Shown here: positions 12,201-23,050 of the stretch, piece after piece
Position numbering within the stretch: position 1 is the stretch's first letter
How the letters are laid out: every line of letters starts with the position of its first letter
NCBI RefSeq assembly: GCF_026213295.1
Contig: NC_079413.1
Span: 24,110,412 to 24,174,411 of the forward strand
Reading direction: 5' to 3'
Origin: Gadus chalcogrammus
Taxonomy: Eukaryota; Chordata; Actinopteri; Gadiformes; Gadidae
Length of the DNA: 64,000 nucleotides
Made by a program: the position numbers and the translations under genes
The notes under the pieces: generated by a model
Databases searched by the model: none
What the model saw: only the letters and a program-made list of their open reading frames with translations
What the model was told of the DNA's origin: nothing

Positions 12201-13877
12201 GCCAAGAGAATTTGGCCCGTCAGTGAGCTACGACCGTGCGAGCGCCACATACAGGTCATACTCAGAAAATTAGAATATCGTGCAAAAGTTAATTTATCTC
12301 AGTAATTCAACTTAAAAGGCCAAACTAATACATTATGTAGACTCATTACATGCAAAGTGAGATAGCCCAAGACTTTATTTCTTATTATTTTGAAGATTAT
12401 TACTTACAATTTATGAAAACCCTGAATTCAAAATCTCAGAAAATTTGAATATTGTGAAAAGGTTCCATATTGTAGGCTCAAAGTGTCACATTCTAATCAG
12501 CTAATTAATCCAAAACACCTGAAAAGAGTTCCTGAGCCTTTAAATGGTCTCTCAGCCTGCTTCAGTAGGATGCACAATCATGGGGAAGACTGCTGACCTG
12601 ACAGTTTATGCAGAAAACCATCATTGACACCCTCCACAAGGAGGGAAAGCCTCAGAAGGTATTTGCAAAAGAAGTTGGATGTTCGCAAAGTGCTGTATCA
12701 AAGCACATTAATAGAAAGTTAAGTGGAAGGGCAAAGTGTGGAAGAAAAGGGTGAAGAAGCAGCAGGGATGACCCCAGCCTGGAGAGGATTGTGCGCAAAA
12801 GGCCTTTCAAAAGTGTTGGAGAGCTTCACAAGGACTGGACTGAGGCTGGGGTGAGTGCATCAAGAGCCAACACACACAGACAAATCTGTGAAATGGGCTT
12901 TAAATGTCGTATTCCTCTTGTCAAGCCACTCCTGAACAAAAAACAACGTCAGAAGCGTCTTACGCTTTTTTTTTAAAAAAAAAAGAACTGGTCTGTTGCT
13001 CATTGGTCCAAAGTCCTCTTTTCGGATGAGAGCCAATTTTGCATCTCATTTGGAAACCAAGGTCCCAGAGTCTGGAGAAAGATTGGAGAGGCACAGAATG
13101 CAAGATGCTTGAAGTCCAGTGTGAAGTTTCCACAGTCTGTGTTGGTTTGGGGAGGCATGTCATCTGCTGGTGTTGGTCCACTGTGCTTTATTAAGACCAG
13201 AGTCAACGCAGCCGTCTACCAGGACATTTTAGAGCACTTCATGCTTTCCTCAGCGGACCATCTTTATGGGGATGCTGACTTCATTTTCCAGCAGGACTTG
13301 GCACCTGCCCACACTGCCAAAACTACAAAAACCTGGTTCAATGACCATAGGATTACTTTCCTTGATTGGCCAGCAAACTCGCCTGACCTGAACCCCAGAG
13401 AGAATCTATGGGGCATTGCCAAGAGAAAGATGAAAGACATGAGACTGAACAATGCCAAAGAGCTGAAGGCCGCTATTGAAGCATCCTGGTCATCTAACAC
13501 CTGAGCAGGGCCACAGGCTGATAGCATCCATGCCACGCCGCATTAAGGCAATAGTTCATGCAAAAAGTGGCCCAAACCAAGTACTGAGTACATATGCATG
13601 ATTATACTTTTCACAGGGCCAACATTTCTTTATTTAAAATCCTTTTTTTATTGATTTCATGTAATATTCTAATTTTCTGAGATTTAGAATTTTGGGTTTT
13701 CATAAGCTGTCAACCATAATCTTCAAAATTATAACAAATAAAGGCTTGGAATATCTCACTTTGCATGTAATGAGTCTTCATAATGTATTAGTATGACCTT
13801 TTAAGTTGAATTACTGAAATAAATGAACTTTTGCACGATGTTAAAATTTTCTGAGTATGACCTGTGTGTATGTGTGT

Positions 13878-13928
<51 letters not shown>

Positions 13929-16900
13929 TGTGTGTGTGTGTGTGTGCGCGTGTGTGTGATTACACACACTGTAAGGCAAGTGTTGAACACTTCCTTGTTA
14001 TTTGGATAACCATTCTGCTGTTGGTGTTATGGCTCATAACACGTCGGTTCTTTGACGTCTCTGGTATTTCAACAACAAGGCTGTAGTTGGGGTTATCTCA
14101 GCCCGTGTTGAGCCCCGCTGCCCGTTGCCCACTGCCGCGAGGCGCCACCACCACAAAGCACCAGCGCCCTGCAGCCGGCGCCGCGCGGCCGCTAGCCGGC
14201 AGCGGGCAGCAGGCAGCGCGCGGTTCAGTCTACTTCAGACTGATGTGAAAGTGGAAGAACCAGAGACGTCGGAGAACCCGACGCAGTCGTTTGAGATTCA
14301 TTATATCGTCTGGAGGCGCACACAGCTTTTGGCCGTAATAATATGTATTATGTGATATCTATTATATGATATTATTTAGATATAGAGCTCCAGGAATGTA
14401 ACGCAAGTGTACACTTCCTTGTTATTTGGATAACCGTTCTGCTTTTGGTGTTATGGCGCATAACACGTCGGACTCTCGTCTCCGGTATTTCAACAACGAG
14501 ACTCGTAGTGGGGGTTATCTCAGCCATGGCTGAGAAGGAATTGGGGGAAAGGAACATTGGCTTTGACTCCCTGAAGGACATGAACCACGACATGGAGGAG
14601 AAAGGGATTGTTGGCGGCGAATGTCTCCCGCTTGAGCCCCGCTTCCCGCTGCCGAGGGACCACCGCCTCGGCGCTGCAGGAGGCGGTGTTGCCTAAGCGC
14701 TGACCGCTGCCGAGGCGGTGATCCCTCGGCAGCGAGGCTCCGGCAGGAGACAACCGCGGGCAACAATCCCTTTCTCCTCCATGTCGTGGTTCAGTCTACT
14801 TCAGATTGATGAGGACGTGGAAGAACCAGAGACGTCGGAGAACCCGACACGATCGTTTGAGATTCCTAATATCGTCTGGAGGCGCACACAGCTTTTGGCC
14901 ATGATAATATATATTATATGATAATGATATCTATGTATTATATGATATTATTTAGATATGGAGCTCCAGGAAACGGCGCATTTGGGGAAAGCTCAATGTG
15001 CGACTTGCTCGTAGTGGCTGTAATTCTGCACCACGGCTGAATTTCGGGAACATCTTCAAATACTGTGTTAGGGGCCCACCAATATCTATATTAAAGCATC
15101 TATAAAATAGCATGACCTTTATTTTAATTTGATTAAATTAAAGTAGTAGACCTTTAATTTAATCAATTCCTCCTGATCCTCATCGTCATCCGCTTATCCG
15201 GGATCGGGTCGCGGGGGGAGCAGCTCAAGCAGGGGGCCCCAGACTTCCCTTTCCCGGGCCACATTGACCAGCTCTGACGGGGGGATCCCAAGGCGTTCCC
15301 AGGCCAGTGTTGAGATATAATCTCTCCACCTAGTCCTGGGTCTTCCCCGAGGTCTCCTCCCCACTGGACGTGCCTGAAACACCTCCCAAGGGAGGCGCCC
15401 AGTGGGCATCCTTGCCAGATGCCCGAACCACCTCAGCTGACTCCTTTCTAAGTAAAGGAGCAGCGGCTCTAATCAATTGATGGCAAAGTAAATTTTTTAT
15501 TTCGCTTTCAGACCCTGACAATAGAAAGCAATGGAACCCACTACAGATATCCTCATGTTCTCTTTAAGTATTTTACATTCGCAGAGGGGAACTTTCTGGG
15601 TGGTTCCCTCACTATTGGCAACAGAACTGTGATTAGCCATTACAAGGCGTTTTTAAAATCCGCCTCTTCTGACATCACAAGTGGGCGTGTCCCCCTAGAT
15701 GTGTGCTGGGTAGATCAGTCTACCAGCCTACCCAGTGGACTGTAACAAAGGTTGCTCATCTATCTCTCATAAATCAGACCGTTATCTCATAAAAAAAAGT
15801 TATCAGCGCAATGCACAGGAACTTTCTCAGATCTCAAACACACTGTCAAAAGGGGCGTGGCTCAGGCCCCTATTGACTTTTTGACCACAAACATGAAAAA
15901 AGGCGTGTAAAGACAGGTCTTTTGTCTCCACACGCCTTAAGGCACAAGTTTCTATCTTCATCCCACTGGAAATGGGGAACTTAAAACGAATGACGTTTTA
16001 TTTACTTTTAGGTTGGAGATCACGGCACTTATTGTGCCCTTTCAAGACTTTCACAGACGATCCCACTGTGCCCCCTGGTTCATAGGTCTTTCACCGACGA
16101 TCCCACTGTGCCCCCTGGTTCATAGGACTTTCACAGACGATCCCACTGTGCCCCCTGGTTCATAGGTCTTTCACAGACGATCCCACTGTGCCCCCTGGTT
16201 CATAGGTCTTATGGCCAAGTTCCTCTTTCCAATGACTTTAGATTCATTGCGTGCAATGCCTTTTATTTCCAAAGTGTTTCAATGGCGCATTTGATCATAC
16301 TTTGTGAATCACTTCCTGTCTGTTGGGCTAGAGGCCGCAAATTGAATAATGCATATCGAGGCCCTATTTCATATAAAAAAGACTCCAAGTGTCCTTGACC
16401 CCTATTTCTCCTTATTACGTCACTTCCTGTAGGGCTAGATTTATAGTATACTATCTACTAAATGTAATAATCCTTAATGCCCTGAATCATATTAGAAACC
16501 AGATATCTCTATCGGACTCCAAAGACCTTGCATGCAATTGTGTTGCAGGTGTGTGTATCACAATCGTTTTTAGTACCTGAACATTGTAGAGTTTTCTTGC
16601 TGCATTTTCCATGTCTGAGAAAAACGTGCCATCACTTTCTCAATCGGTGATTCCCTATGAACAAAACACAGCAAATATCTGAATAAACTGCAATAAAAAC
16701 AACATTTAATAAAGACTTAAAGTAGACGTAGGCATGAACGCATTAAATATTATAACTGGTTTCCATTCTGTACCACAAGTGTCACTGACACCAATATTAG
16801 ATTGATTCATATTTGTCACATTTGATTTAATAAAAAAATAATAATTGTATATAATCCAAAGTGACCTACATTGAATTCCCATGCATGTAAATGAATGTGA

Positions 16901-17994
16901 TGTAGCTTGTGAGTAAATGCGTTGTGAGAATATGAGTTTTTGATTGACTCTTTTTAAATGACAGGGTCTCTTACATGTTTGGTTCGGGTAAACATCTTGC
17001 CTTTCAATCACAGGTGTATGAAATGCTTCTTCCAAATGGTGGATAGACATACGAAGGGAGGGAGCAAAGCGGGTGAGGTTGTTATAAAATGTGGGCTCTC
17101 ACCTGCATCCTTTACATCGTTTAGGGCGCTGCGGGATTTTCGGAGCGGGAAGTAAAGGAAGAGGTGGAGGTGCAGGTTTCACATCGCTATAGAGTGAAAC
17201 AGTTATGTTCGGGAAAGCTTTTTCAGAGCTTTCTATAGTAACATGGTTGGACGGCAAACACACACATAAACACACACACACATCTAATTAGGATGACTTT
17301 TGAATTAGCACACCACAACCACAATTTGCCAATCAGTTGCATATCTGTTCGAAGAAGTCAGTCAAGTCCTTTGAAATGTGTAGCCGTGTTAATTAGCTGC
17401 GGTTAAGGTACAGCCCTTAAACTAGGAGGGGCATGTTTCACCTGGTTGCATGAAAAACCCAAGATAACCACATTAAACTGTAAAATTCTACGTACATTCA
17501 TAAATCTATCTGTAGTTAATACATGTACATGATAAAATATACATTGCATTTTGATCCATTGCCTGTAAACTGTAGATAGCCTAAAATAAATGTTGCGCAG
17601 GTCAGAGGTGCTGGCTGGAATACATGTCTCGTATTTCACTGTCTTAAACTAAATAGAAAAAATGTGGATGTATAAGTGTATCGAAACACACTTAGAAGAA
17701 AAAAAGTTTTGTCCAAAGACGAATCTCTGATTAAGTCCACCTATTGTTTCCACATTATGTCAATCAGATGGATGATATAATGCCAAGAAAGATAGTAGAT
17801 GACCTGTAACTGCCTCCCTCACTGCTCATTCATGTTGTTTGTGTTAAAATACATAAAGTTTCCCATAATACAGATTCTTGAAAAGAATCTTGTGACTTCT
17901 TGTGGATGTCTTGCAATCAATTTAATAGAACCGTTAAACTCTACTCAAATGTTAGTGTTCTTGGGGGAAAATGTGTGTGCGTGGATGTGTGTGG

Positions 17995-18084
<90 letters not shown>

Positions 18085-18183
18085 CCTGTTATTGAAGACA
18101 TACGAGCTGAGGGTAGTAAACACAGTTCCGCAGATGAGGAGGGTGATCATCAAGGAGAACAGCATCTTCAGGGACGACAGCAT
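8742..18183 (-). CDS. Alpha-2,8-sialyltransferase (GT29, ST8Sia V/VI-like), complete 7-exon gene
   Basis: Exons on -: 18183-18086, 17186-17103, 16654-16577, 11930-11789, 9655-9543, 9391-9299 and 9204-8742. Lengths 98+84+78+142+113+93+463 give 1071 bp, 356 aa, with all junction phases agreeing and GT-AG at every intron. The product is a type II Golgi enzyme that transfers sialic acid in alpha-2,8 linkage from CMP-sialic acid. The order is: short cytosolic tail and signal anchor (aa ~7-30); proline-rich stem (33-60); sialylmotif L (from ~140, CSVVGNGG at 146-153); sialylmotif S (~281-303, ending YGFWPF); motif III HYYD (318-321); motif VS H330...E335; conserved C-terminal Cys355. Potential N-glycosylation sites lie in NST and NTS triplets. 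The start is the first ATG of the anchor exon. Which ST8Sia member it is (V, VI or a fish-specific paralogue) cannot be settled by eye. Confidence 0.9.
9299..9391 (-). CDS. Sialyltransferase gene 1, exon 6
   Basis: 93 bp, acceptor CAATGCAG, donor GTAATG. It encodes CNLPPV...[16 protein letters not shown], the end of motif L. Reading through the donor hits TAA, which shows that the 94-bp intron 9298-9205 is real rather than a frameshift. Confidence 0.88.
9543..9655 (-). CDS. Sialyltransferase gene 1, exon 5 (sialylmotif L)
   Basis: 113 bp, acceptor TGTGATTAG, donor GTAGAT. It encodes [19 protein letters not shown], then [19 protein letters not shown]. The donor-substrate binding motif L is intact, including its cysteines. 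Confidence 0.92.
10240..11374. repeat. 47-bp satellite, about 24 units, in intron 4 of gene 1
   Basis: Highly uniform tandem unit with CTGTAGGCTGGAGTGTAAAG, GGGATATAGCTGCAGC, then AGAGCATTTCA. Few variants occur (GAGGATATAG, CATTTCCCTG). Open frames across it are artefacts. Flanking intron sequence 9656-10239 shows no other feature. Confidence 0.95.
11533..11620 (+). repeat. tRNA-related relic with A- and B-box-like motifs
   Basis: TAGCTCTGAGG resembles an A box and AGTTCAAACC, about 53 bp later, a B box. The arms do not make a convincing cloverleaf, so this is more likely a SINE head or tRNA pseudogene. Confidence 0.3.
11789..11930 (-). CDS. Sialyltransferase gene 1, exon 4
   Basis: 142 bp after acceptor GTTGCTCCTCAG, donor GTAATT. 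It encodes [14 protein letters not shown], then [13 protein letters not shown], the conserved block just before sialylmotif L in ST8Sia proteins. Confidence 0.9.
12252..13864 (+). mobile_element. Tc1-like DNA transposon
   Basis: Inverted ends: left CAGGTCATACTCAGAAAATT at 12252, preceded by TA; right AATTTTCTGAGTATGACCTG ending at 13864. Internal ATTAGAATAT and TTGCACGAT motifs are inverted too. The right-hand TA target is obscured by the adjacent (TG)n. It lies in intron 3 of sialyltransferase gene 1. Confidence 0.9.
12580..13504 (+). pseudogene. Tc1 transposase, broken
   Basis: N-terminal helix-turn-helix remnants ([26 protein letters not shown]) lie in shifted frames. Then comes the frame 12791-12976 ([15 protein letters not shown]), broken at an A/T homopolymer near 12966. 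The catalytic part is 13109-13504. DDE residues are visible as [17 protein letters not shown] and [17 protein letters not shown], spaced as in DD34E. At least two frameshifts, so inactive. Confidence 0.88.
13865..13960. repeat. (TG)n microsatellite
   Basis: Almost pure TG/GT run directly abutting the right end of the Tc1 element. Confidence 0.95.
13971..14972. repeat. CpG-rich tandem duplication, second unit palindromic
   Basis: Unit A (13971-14396) and unit B (14398-14972) share CACTTCCTTGTTATTTGGAT, TTATGGCKCATAACACGTCG, GAACCAGAGACGTCGGAGAA and TAGAGCTCCAGGAA. Each has a GC-rich middle. In unit B, 14582-14612 is the exact reverse complement of 14762-14792, around smaller inverted GCCGAGG/CCTCGGC arms. 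Each unit holds a short frame with the shared stretch [11 protein letters not shown]. Origin unknown. Confidence 0.7.
15174..15475 (-). mobile_element. 3' fragment of a non-LTR retrotransposon
   Basis: On the - strand the frame 15409-15194 reads [16 protein letters not shown], then [17 protein letters not shown] and ends LLPPRPDPG. This is the C-terminal tail common to abundant teleost LINE copies (Rex/RTE-like). Only the tail and 3' end are present. Confidence 0.65.
16040..16210. repeat. 40-bp tandem repeat, about 4 units
   Basis: Unit CTTTCACAGACGATCCCACT followed by GTGCCCCCTGGTTCATAGG. Intron 3 of gene 1. Surrounding 15480-16576 has no gene. Confidence 0.9.
16577..16654 (-). CDS. Sialyltransferase gene 1, exon 3 (stem)
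   Basis: 78 bp between acceptor TTCATAG and donor GTACTA. It encodes [20 protein letters not shown], with an N-glycosylation sequon. The same length and phases as 54125-54202 in gene 2. Confidence 0.85.
17103..17186 (-). CDS. Sialyltransferase gene 1, exon 2 (proline-rich stem)
   Basis: 84 bp, length divisible by 3, acceptor CTATAG and donor GTGAGA. It encodes [18 protein letters not shown] and then a basic Cys-containing tail (RCKGC). It is present once here; the homologous exon is present three times in gene 2. Confidence 0.85.
17997..18083. repeat. (TG)n microsatellite in intron 1, next to the exon 1 donor
   Basis: About 43 TG units. The last bases run into the splice donor of exon 1 on the - strand. 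Confidence 0.95.
18086..18183 (-). CDS. Sialyltransferase gene 1, exon 1 (start, signal anchor)
   Basis: ATG at 18183-18181, preceded by GGAG. It encodes MLSSLKMLF then a hydrophobic run to about residue 28. The donor GT at 18085-18084 is followed at once by (CA)n, so the splice site abuts a microsatellite. The exon ends with two bases of a split codon. Confidence 0.85.
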
Positions 18184-18660
18184 CTCCAATGCTTACGTTC
18201 TCCTTCTTCTCTATTCTTCTGTGAGTTCCAACTCTCCAGTGCTCTTCAACAGGATGACCCTCTCTCTCTTTCTGTCCGTGAACAGTTGTCCTAATTGAGC
18301 GTCCGTCCGTAAGGCTGGCACAGATGGGTTCAGCAGTCACAATTGTTCTTTTGGTTTGAATGCCTTCTGTAATTCGCATGATAAGCCTCTGATTCGTCCA
18401 GCTCCTCAGCCTAGCTGCCTCCTCCCCTCCTCTTTGATTCTCAGCACGGTTGTTTTTAAGATATGAGAGTGGCACATGCTTGACAAGTTAGTTGATGATC
18501 CACAACCCACACCCAACCTTTTCTTGGGCTTCTTCAGCCATTGGACACAGGGTGGTGATGTCAGAAGACCGGTTTATTGTAAGGTTGCAGACAATGATAC
18601 GTGACAATGGTGCTCCATGTTGCCATACAGGAGATCTCTCTCCGAGAGCCATATTGAACT
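18184..18660 (-). promoter_or_regulatory. 5' flank and UTR of sialyltransferase gene 1
   Basis: Upstream sequence of the anchor exon. It is collinear with 20130-20930 read on the + strand: shared GAGATCTCCTG, ACATGGAGCACC, GGATCATC, GCATGTGCCACTC, TGCTGAGAATCAA, CTGAGGAGCTGGA and TGTTGAAGAGCAC. No clear TATA box was identified. Confidence 0.6.
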
Positions 18661-18742
18661 ATATACCCGAGAGCCATATTGAATTATATACCCGAGAGCC
18701 ATATTGAACTATATACCCGAGAGCCATATTGAATTATATACC
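18640..18742. repeat. 27-bp tandem repeat, about 4 units
   Basis: Unit CCGAGAGCCATATTGAAYTA followed by TATAC. It sits at the outer edge of the gene 1 upstream block. Confidence 0.85.
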
Positions 18743-19251
18743 GTTTGGAAGCTTCTTATAGCAGCAGCAAACCGTGGCTCTTAAAGTTTGGCCCTCTGAA
18801 CCCCCTTCAACCAGACAATCACAACTATTAGACAGAGAATTATGACAACAGAAATTCCAAATACTTGATAGGAATATAAATGACAGAAAAAAACAACCCT
18901 TAAAGATGGCCGTCTTGGAAGCAATAGCCAATCCAAAGAGATGAAGAGGACCATCAGCAGCCAGCAGCCAGCGCCCAGCCCCGCTCGCTGCTCCTCGACC
19001 TGCCAGCACCGAGCCAAGGAAGGTTCAACTCCCAAAGCCAAACGGCAGAAAACTAATCTGAAGAAAAAGAACGCAACGCAAAGGAACACGTCGGTCGTCG
19101 ACACACGGAGGGGCCGAGCCCCCCGGATTGACCCTTGAGACCCCCCAAAGCCTTAGAAGGGGGGAAAAAGAAGGTCATTAAATGGCCACAAGGATTTGTG
19201 TTTTCGTAGTATCTTCCATTATGTATCATCACATTATTTTGATTTATCTTA

Positions 19252-19687
19252 TTAAAGGCACCCAGTGCAACTTTCGAGGCTTAAAAATAAACATTAAATT
19301 TCTAGTCTTTTTTACACGTAGTAAGTTTCAATAACTCCATACCATTACATACCGACATTTAAGCAGCAAAGATGAGACGTCGGTTGTGTGGTGAGAACTG
19401 ATACAAAATCGATAACAACAACAATGCCGCCATTTTCTTTATTTTTTGTAACCTACAATAAATAAAGCAGGCTTCCAGTCAATGGAAAGATGGCTTCTCC
19501 CCACCGGCGATTGTTGTTGTTTACGATTTTCTATCAGTTCTCACCACACAACGACGTCTCATCTTTGCTCCTTGAATGTCGATATGTAATGGTATGGAGT
19601 TATTGAAACTTACTACGTGTAAAAAAGAGAAATTGAATGTTTATTTTTCATTGAATGTTTACATAAAGTTGCACTGGGTGCCTTTAA
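19252..19687. mobile_element. Fold-back MITE with TTAA target site
   Basis: TTAA lies at 19252-19255 and 19684-19687. Arms AAGGCACCCAGTGCAACTTT and AAAGTTGCACTGGGTGCCTT are inverted, and complementarity continues far inward (ACACGTAGTAAGTTTCAATA, GATGAGACGTCG, GGTGAGAACTGAT). Kolobok- or piggyBac-type by TSD. No coding capacity. Confidence 0.8.
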
Positions 19688-20129
19688 CACATTTTTATAC
19701 TGTCAAATATATTGTGTGCATCAGTTCCGTCTTTGTAAGGGTAACTGTAGTACGCATAATACAAGTACAAATTACTTACATTTTTTCACTAATCATTGCA
19801 TGTACAGAGGAAATATAACTAGCCAACATTGTGCTCTAGAAAACAAGCTTTCAAAAGAAAATTGGATGAAAGCGTTTATGTGGAAAATGCTAACAAATAG
19901 GAATCGTAAGCAGTTGACGGATTGGTATAAAATAGCAAATTGATAATGTTTATATATATTATTCAAGATTGTTTTCCACTGTTTTAGTATGGTGAGTGGA
20001 TGATGGCTGGTTGAAACAGCCTCACCCGGCCCGAGTCAGACTGATGGGACAATGGGCTGGGTGAGGCTGCACCACTGTTGCACATTGAACAATAAATGTG
20101 CACATGTTAAACCAGCTTTGACCACACAC

Positions 20130-20500
20130 ACTCGGGTAGAGATCTCCTGCACGGTGACATGGAGCACCGTGTGTCTTTGTCCTCAATCTCTCCCTTAATA
20201 AACTGGTCTTCAAACAACGCCACCCTTTGTCCAGATAAGCCCAATGAAAGACACCTAGCTGGGGTGCGTTGCGGATCATCGTTTAACTGAACAATGTCCA
20301 GATCGGAACCATCTCTATCTTTTGCATCCACACATTTCATGCATGTGCCACTCACATGTCTTGGTGATAAAGCCCCGACGACCACATACAAGGGGCGTCG
20401 TTTGCCTTGCTGAGAATCAACGAAGAGGAGGAGAGGTCAATGCTGAGCTGAGGAGCTGGAAGAACCAGAGGCAGGTCCCACGGTTCACCAGCAGAAAGAG
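20130..20500 (+). promoter_or_regulatory. Upstream block of gene 2, homologous to the gene 1 5' flank
   Basis: Collinear with the reverse complement of 18660-18190 over its whole length, so the two blocks stand head to head. Orientation matches gene 2, whose exon 1 now lies at 49969. It contains an extra segment near 20370-20400 relative to gene 1. Confidence 0.6.
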
Positions 20501-20925
20501 AGGGAGGGGGCAGTATGTTGAAGAGCACAGGAGAGTTGTAACCCACAGAAGAACAGAGAGGGAAGAGAGGGAGGGGGCAGTATGTTGAAGAGAAGAGGAG
20601 AGTTGTAACTCACAGAAGAACAGAGAGGAAAGAGAGGAAGGGGACAGTATGTTGAAGAGCACAGGAGAGTTGTAACCCACAGAAGAACAGAGAGGGAAGA
20701 GAAGGAGGGGACAGTATGTTGAAGAGAAGAGGAGAGTTGTAACTCACAGAAGAACAGAGAGGGAAGAGAGGGAGGGGGCAGTATGTTGAAGAGCACAGGA
20801 GAGTTGTAACTCACAGAAGAACAGAGAGGGAAGAGAGGAAGGGGACAGTATGTTGAAGAGCAGAGGAGAGTTGTAACTCACAGAAGAACAGAGAGGGAAG
20901 AGAAGGAGGGGACAGTATGACATGC
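20500..20925. repeat. ~66-bp minisatellite grown from the 5'UTR segment, 6-7 units
   Basis: Unit includes AGTATGTTGAAGAGCACAGG, AGAGTTGTAACTCACAGAAG and AACAGAGAGGGAAGAGAG. The same motif occurs once just upstream of the ATG in both sialyltransferase genes (GAGTTGGAACTCACAGAAGA in gene 1). Confidence 0.85.
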
Positions 20926-20929
20926 ATGA

Positions 20930-21142
20930 GCAGTGGGATTAGGCAGTTTGCAGGCCATCTGCCTCTTGCTTAGCGCGTTCGTGACAGACCTACCCCAATG
21001 CATCAAGGCTTTATAGACATATTGCAAAATAGTTAACAACTCTCTCCAGTCAGGCAATTTCCCAAAAGCCTGGAAAACTGCAGTTATTAAACCCCTTTCA
21101 CAGAAGCAGAGCATAGATGCCTCTATTACTAACAACTACAGA
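20930..21142 (+). mobile_element. L2-type LINE fragment, left part (interrupted)
   Basis: Reads NNSLQSGNFPKAWKTAVIKP then ...ITNNYR, the region before the reverse-transcriptase core. It continues at 23201 after the inserted hAT element. Confidence 0.75.
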
Positions 21143-21424
21143 CAGTGGTTGGTTTGAGCCTCCCTGTATTCCGGTACATATTTGGGCAGATCCGGTACCT
21201 CTCATGAAAAAAATAAAAAATAAAAAAATGTTAAAAATAAAGTAATAATAAGCATTTATTAATTTACAGAACAAATCCCAAGAATTTCATGTTGTTTAAG
21301 ATTTAACGTCATTTGAAAGAGTCGGAGATCTGTTGACGCACTGAAAAGCTGCGGGCCAACAAACCACGCCCGACACTTTCGAAATTTGCCGCATCTGAGG
21401 AGCAAGCAGAGAGGGAAAAACGTT

Positions 21425-21548
21425 ACCATGCATGACCACGTGCGTGGGCATCAGGCCCCCATGCATGACCACATGCGTGGGCATCAGGCCCCCATGCATG
21501 ACCACGTGCGTGGGCATCAGGCCCCCATGCATGACCACGTGCGTGGTC
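21425..21548. repeat. 33-bp tandem repeat, about 4 units
   Basis: Unit ATGCATGACCACGTGCGTGG followed by GCATCAGGCCCCC. Each unit has a CACGTG core. Confidence 0.9.
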
Positions 21549-22360
21549 ATGTTCTGACTTTAATCTCAGAATTCTGAGAAAAAAGTCAGAATTCTGACTT
21601 TAAAGTCAGAACTACGGGTATCTGTAAGGACCAACCTCCGTGGGAGAGACACTTTGCTTTATGCAGTAGGAGGAAACCTATGGAAAGCCAAGAAGGCCAC
21701 AATCCGGCCCTAGAATGGCGCGGTAAAAGTGCACGTCCCATAGCCAACTCACAAAGCTCACCAAGTCCAGTATTCAGAATTCAAAGCATTTATTCACAAA
21801 TACGTTCTATTTTTTTGACAAGCGGAGCTGACAGTCCTGTGCAAGTATGCAAATTAGCCATGTGCGCCAAACAGAAGATAGACGCAATGTATAGAACTGA
21901 TTGTTGTGCATTGTTGTGGATATGTAGGCTGGTTAGTTGTGGTTGTTTGTGGTCTTAGTGAAACAGCTTTGCCTTGGAGTTGGAGAAGTTGGAGTGATTG
22001 TGTGAATGTGCGAGAGAGAGCGCACCTGCCGTGGTGATGTTGGGCTTGTTGTGGGCTTATATGTGATCAATGATGTATCTGTCTGATCGTATTAGCTGTA
22101 GATGGATGGTTAAATAATGTCACAAGATCGGTCATACTGCAGGCTCTCATTTGCAAATGCACTGATTGTGTGCCCGTCTCCAATATGCTATTTACCTGGC
22201 ATTTATTCAGTTCATGTTCTTCTGAGTGCGCAAGAACGGTGCCAATTATTGTCGTGTTTGCATTGTAATGCACAACTTTGCCCCACCCTGTTATAAAATA
22301 ACGTGCATCCCAACAACTTTAGCCAATGCAGGCTCCTATTGCTTTACCAGTGTGTTTAAC

Positions 22361-22374
22361 GTGTGTGCGTGTGT

Positions 22375-22446
<72 letters not shown>
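22361..22446. repeat. (TG)n microsatellite
   Basis: Near-pure TG run inside the hAT element. Confidence 0.95.
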
Positions 22447-22447
<1 letters not shown>

Positions 22448-22712
22448 GTCATGTAGGCTATAGATATAGATTGATTGTCTTGGCTTGCTTGCATCCATGA
22501 AATATTGTAATGTTATGGCCTAGCTGGCTACTGCATATCGAGAACAATCTGGGGATGAGGGCATCCCCGAATATTAACGGGTATTTCGCACACTGCCATC
22601 TCAATATGACTAATAGCCGCGGCTATTAGTTCCGTACGGATTCCGTACGGAATTCTTGCACTTTTACCGCGCCATTCTAGGGCCGGATTGTGGCCTTCTT
22701 GGCTTTCCATAG

Positions 22713-23050
22713 TCAGAAAAGTCAGAATTCTGACTTTTTTCTCAGAATTCTGAGATTAAAGTCAGAATTCTGACTTTTTTCTCAGAATTCTGAGATTAAT
22801 GTCAGAATTCTGACTTTAATCTCAGAATTCTGAGATTAAAGTCAGAATTCTGATTTTTTTTCTCTGAATTCTGAGATTAATGTCAGAATTCTGACTTTTT
22901 ATCTCAGAATTCTGAGATTAATGTCAGAATTCTGAGATTAATGTCAGAATTCTGACTTTTTTCTCAGAATTCTGAGATTAAAGTCAGAATTCTGACATTA
23001 ATCTCAGAATTCTGACATTAATCTCAGAATTCTGACTTTAATCTCAGAAT
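22713..23050. repeat. Palindromic GAATTC satellite
   Basis: Alternating GTCAGAATTCTGAC and CTCAGAATTCTGAG modules joined by short A/T linkers, about 14 copies. Each module is self-complementary. Related modules flank the left side at 21553-21610. Confidence 0.9.

Noticed and set aside
14125..14921. Several overlapping frames in the CpG-rich duplicated unit
   Set aside because: High GC makes long chance frames, and the palindrome produces mirrored frames on both strands. Only the short shared [11 protein letters not shown] stretch is notable.
17900..18298. Cys/Val-rich and His/Thr-rich frames over (TG)n tracts, here and at 22226, 49915-50324, 51275, 53006
   Set aside because: Dinucleotide repeats translate to VCVC or THTH without stops; not genes.
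18941..19138. 65-codon basic frame (KAKRQKTNLKKK) on +
   Set aside because: No homology recognised, no splice or promoter context, and it sits in the non-coding centre of the inverted duplication. Could be revisited with RNA data.
20022..20391. Two overlapping - strand frames with Cys residues
   Set aside because: The sequence is the promoter-side block homologous to 18190-18660; the frames are not conserved between the two copies.
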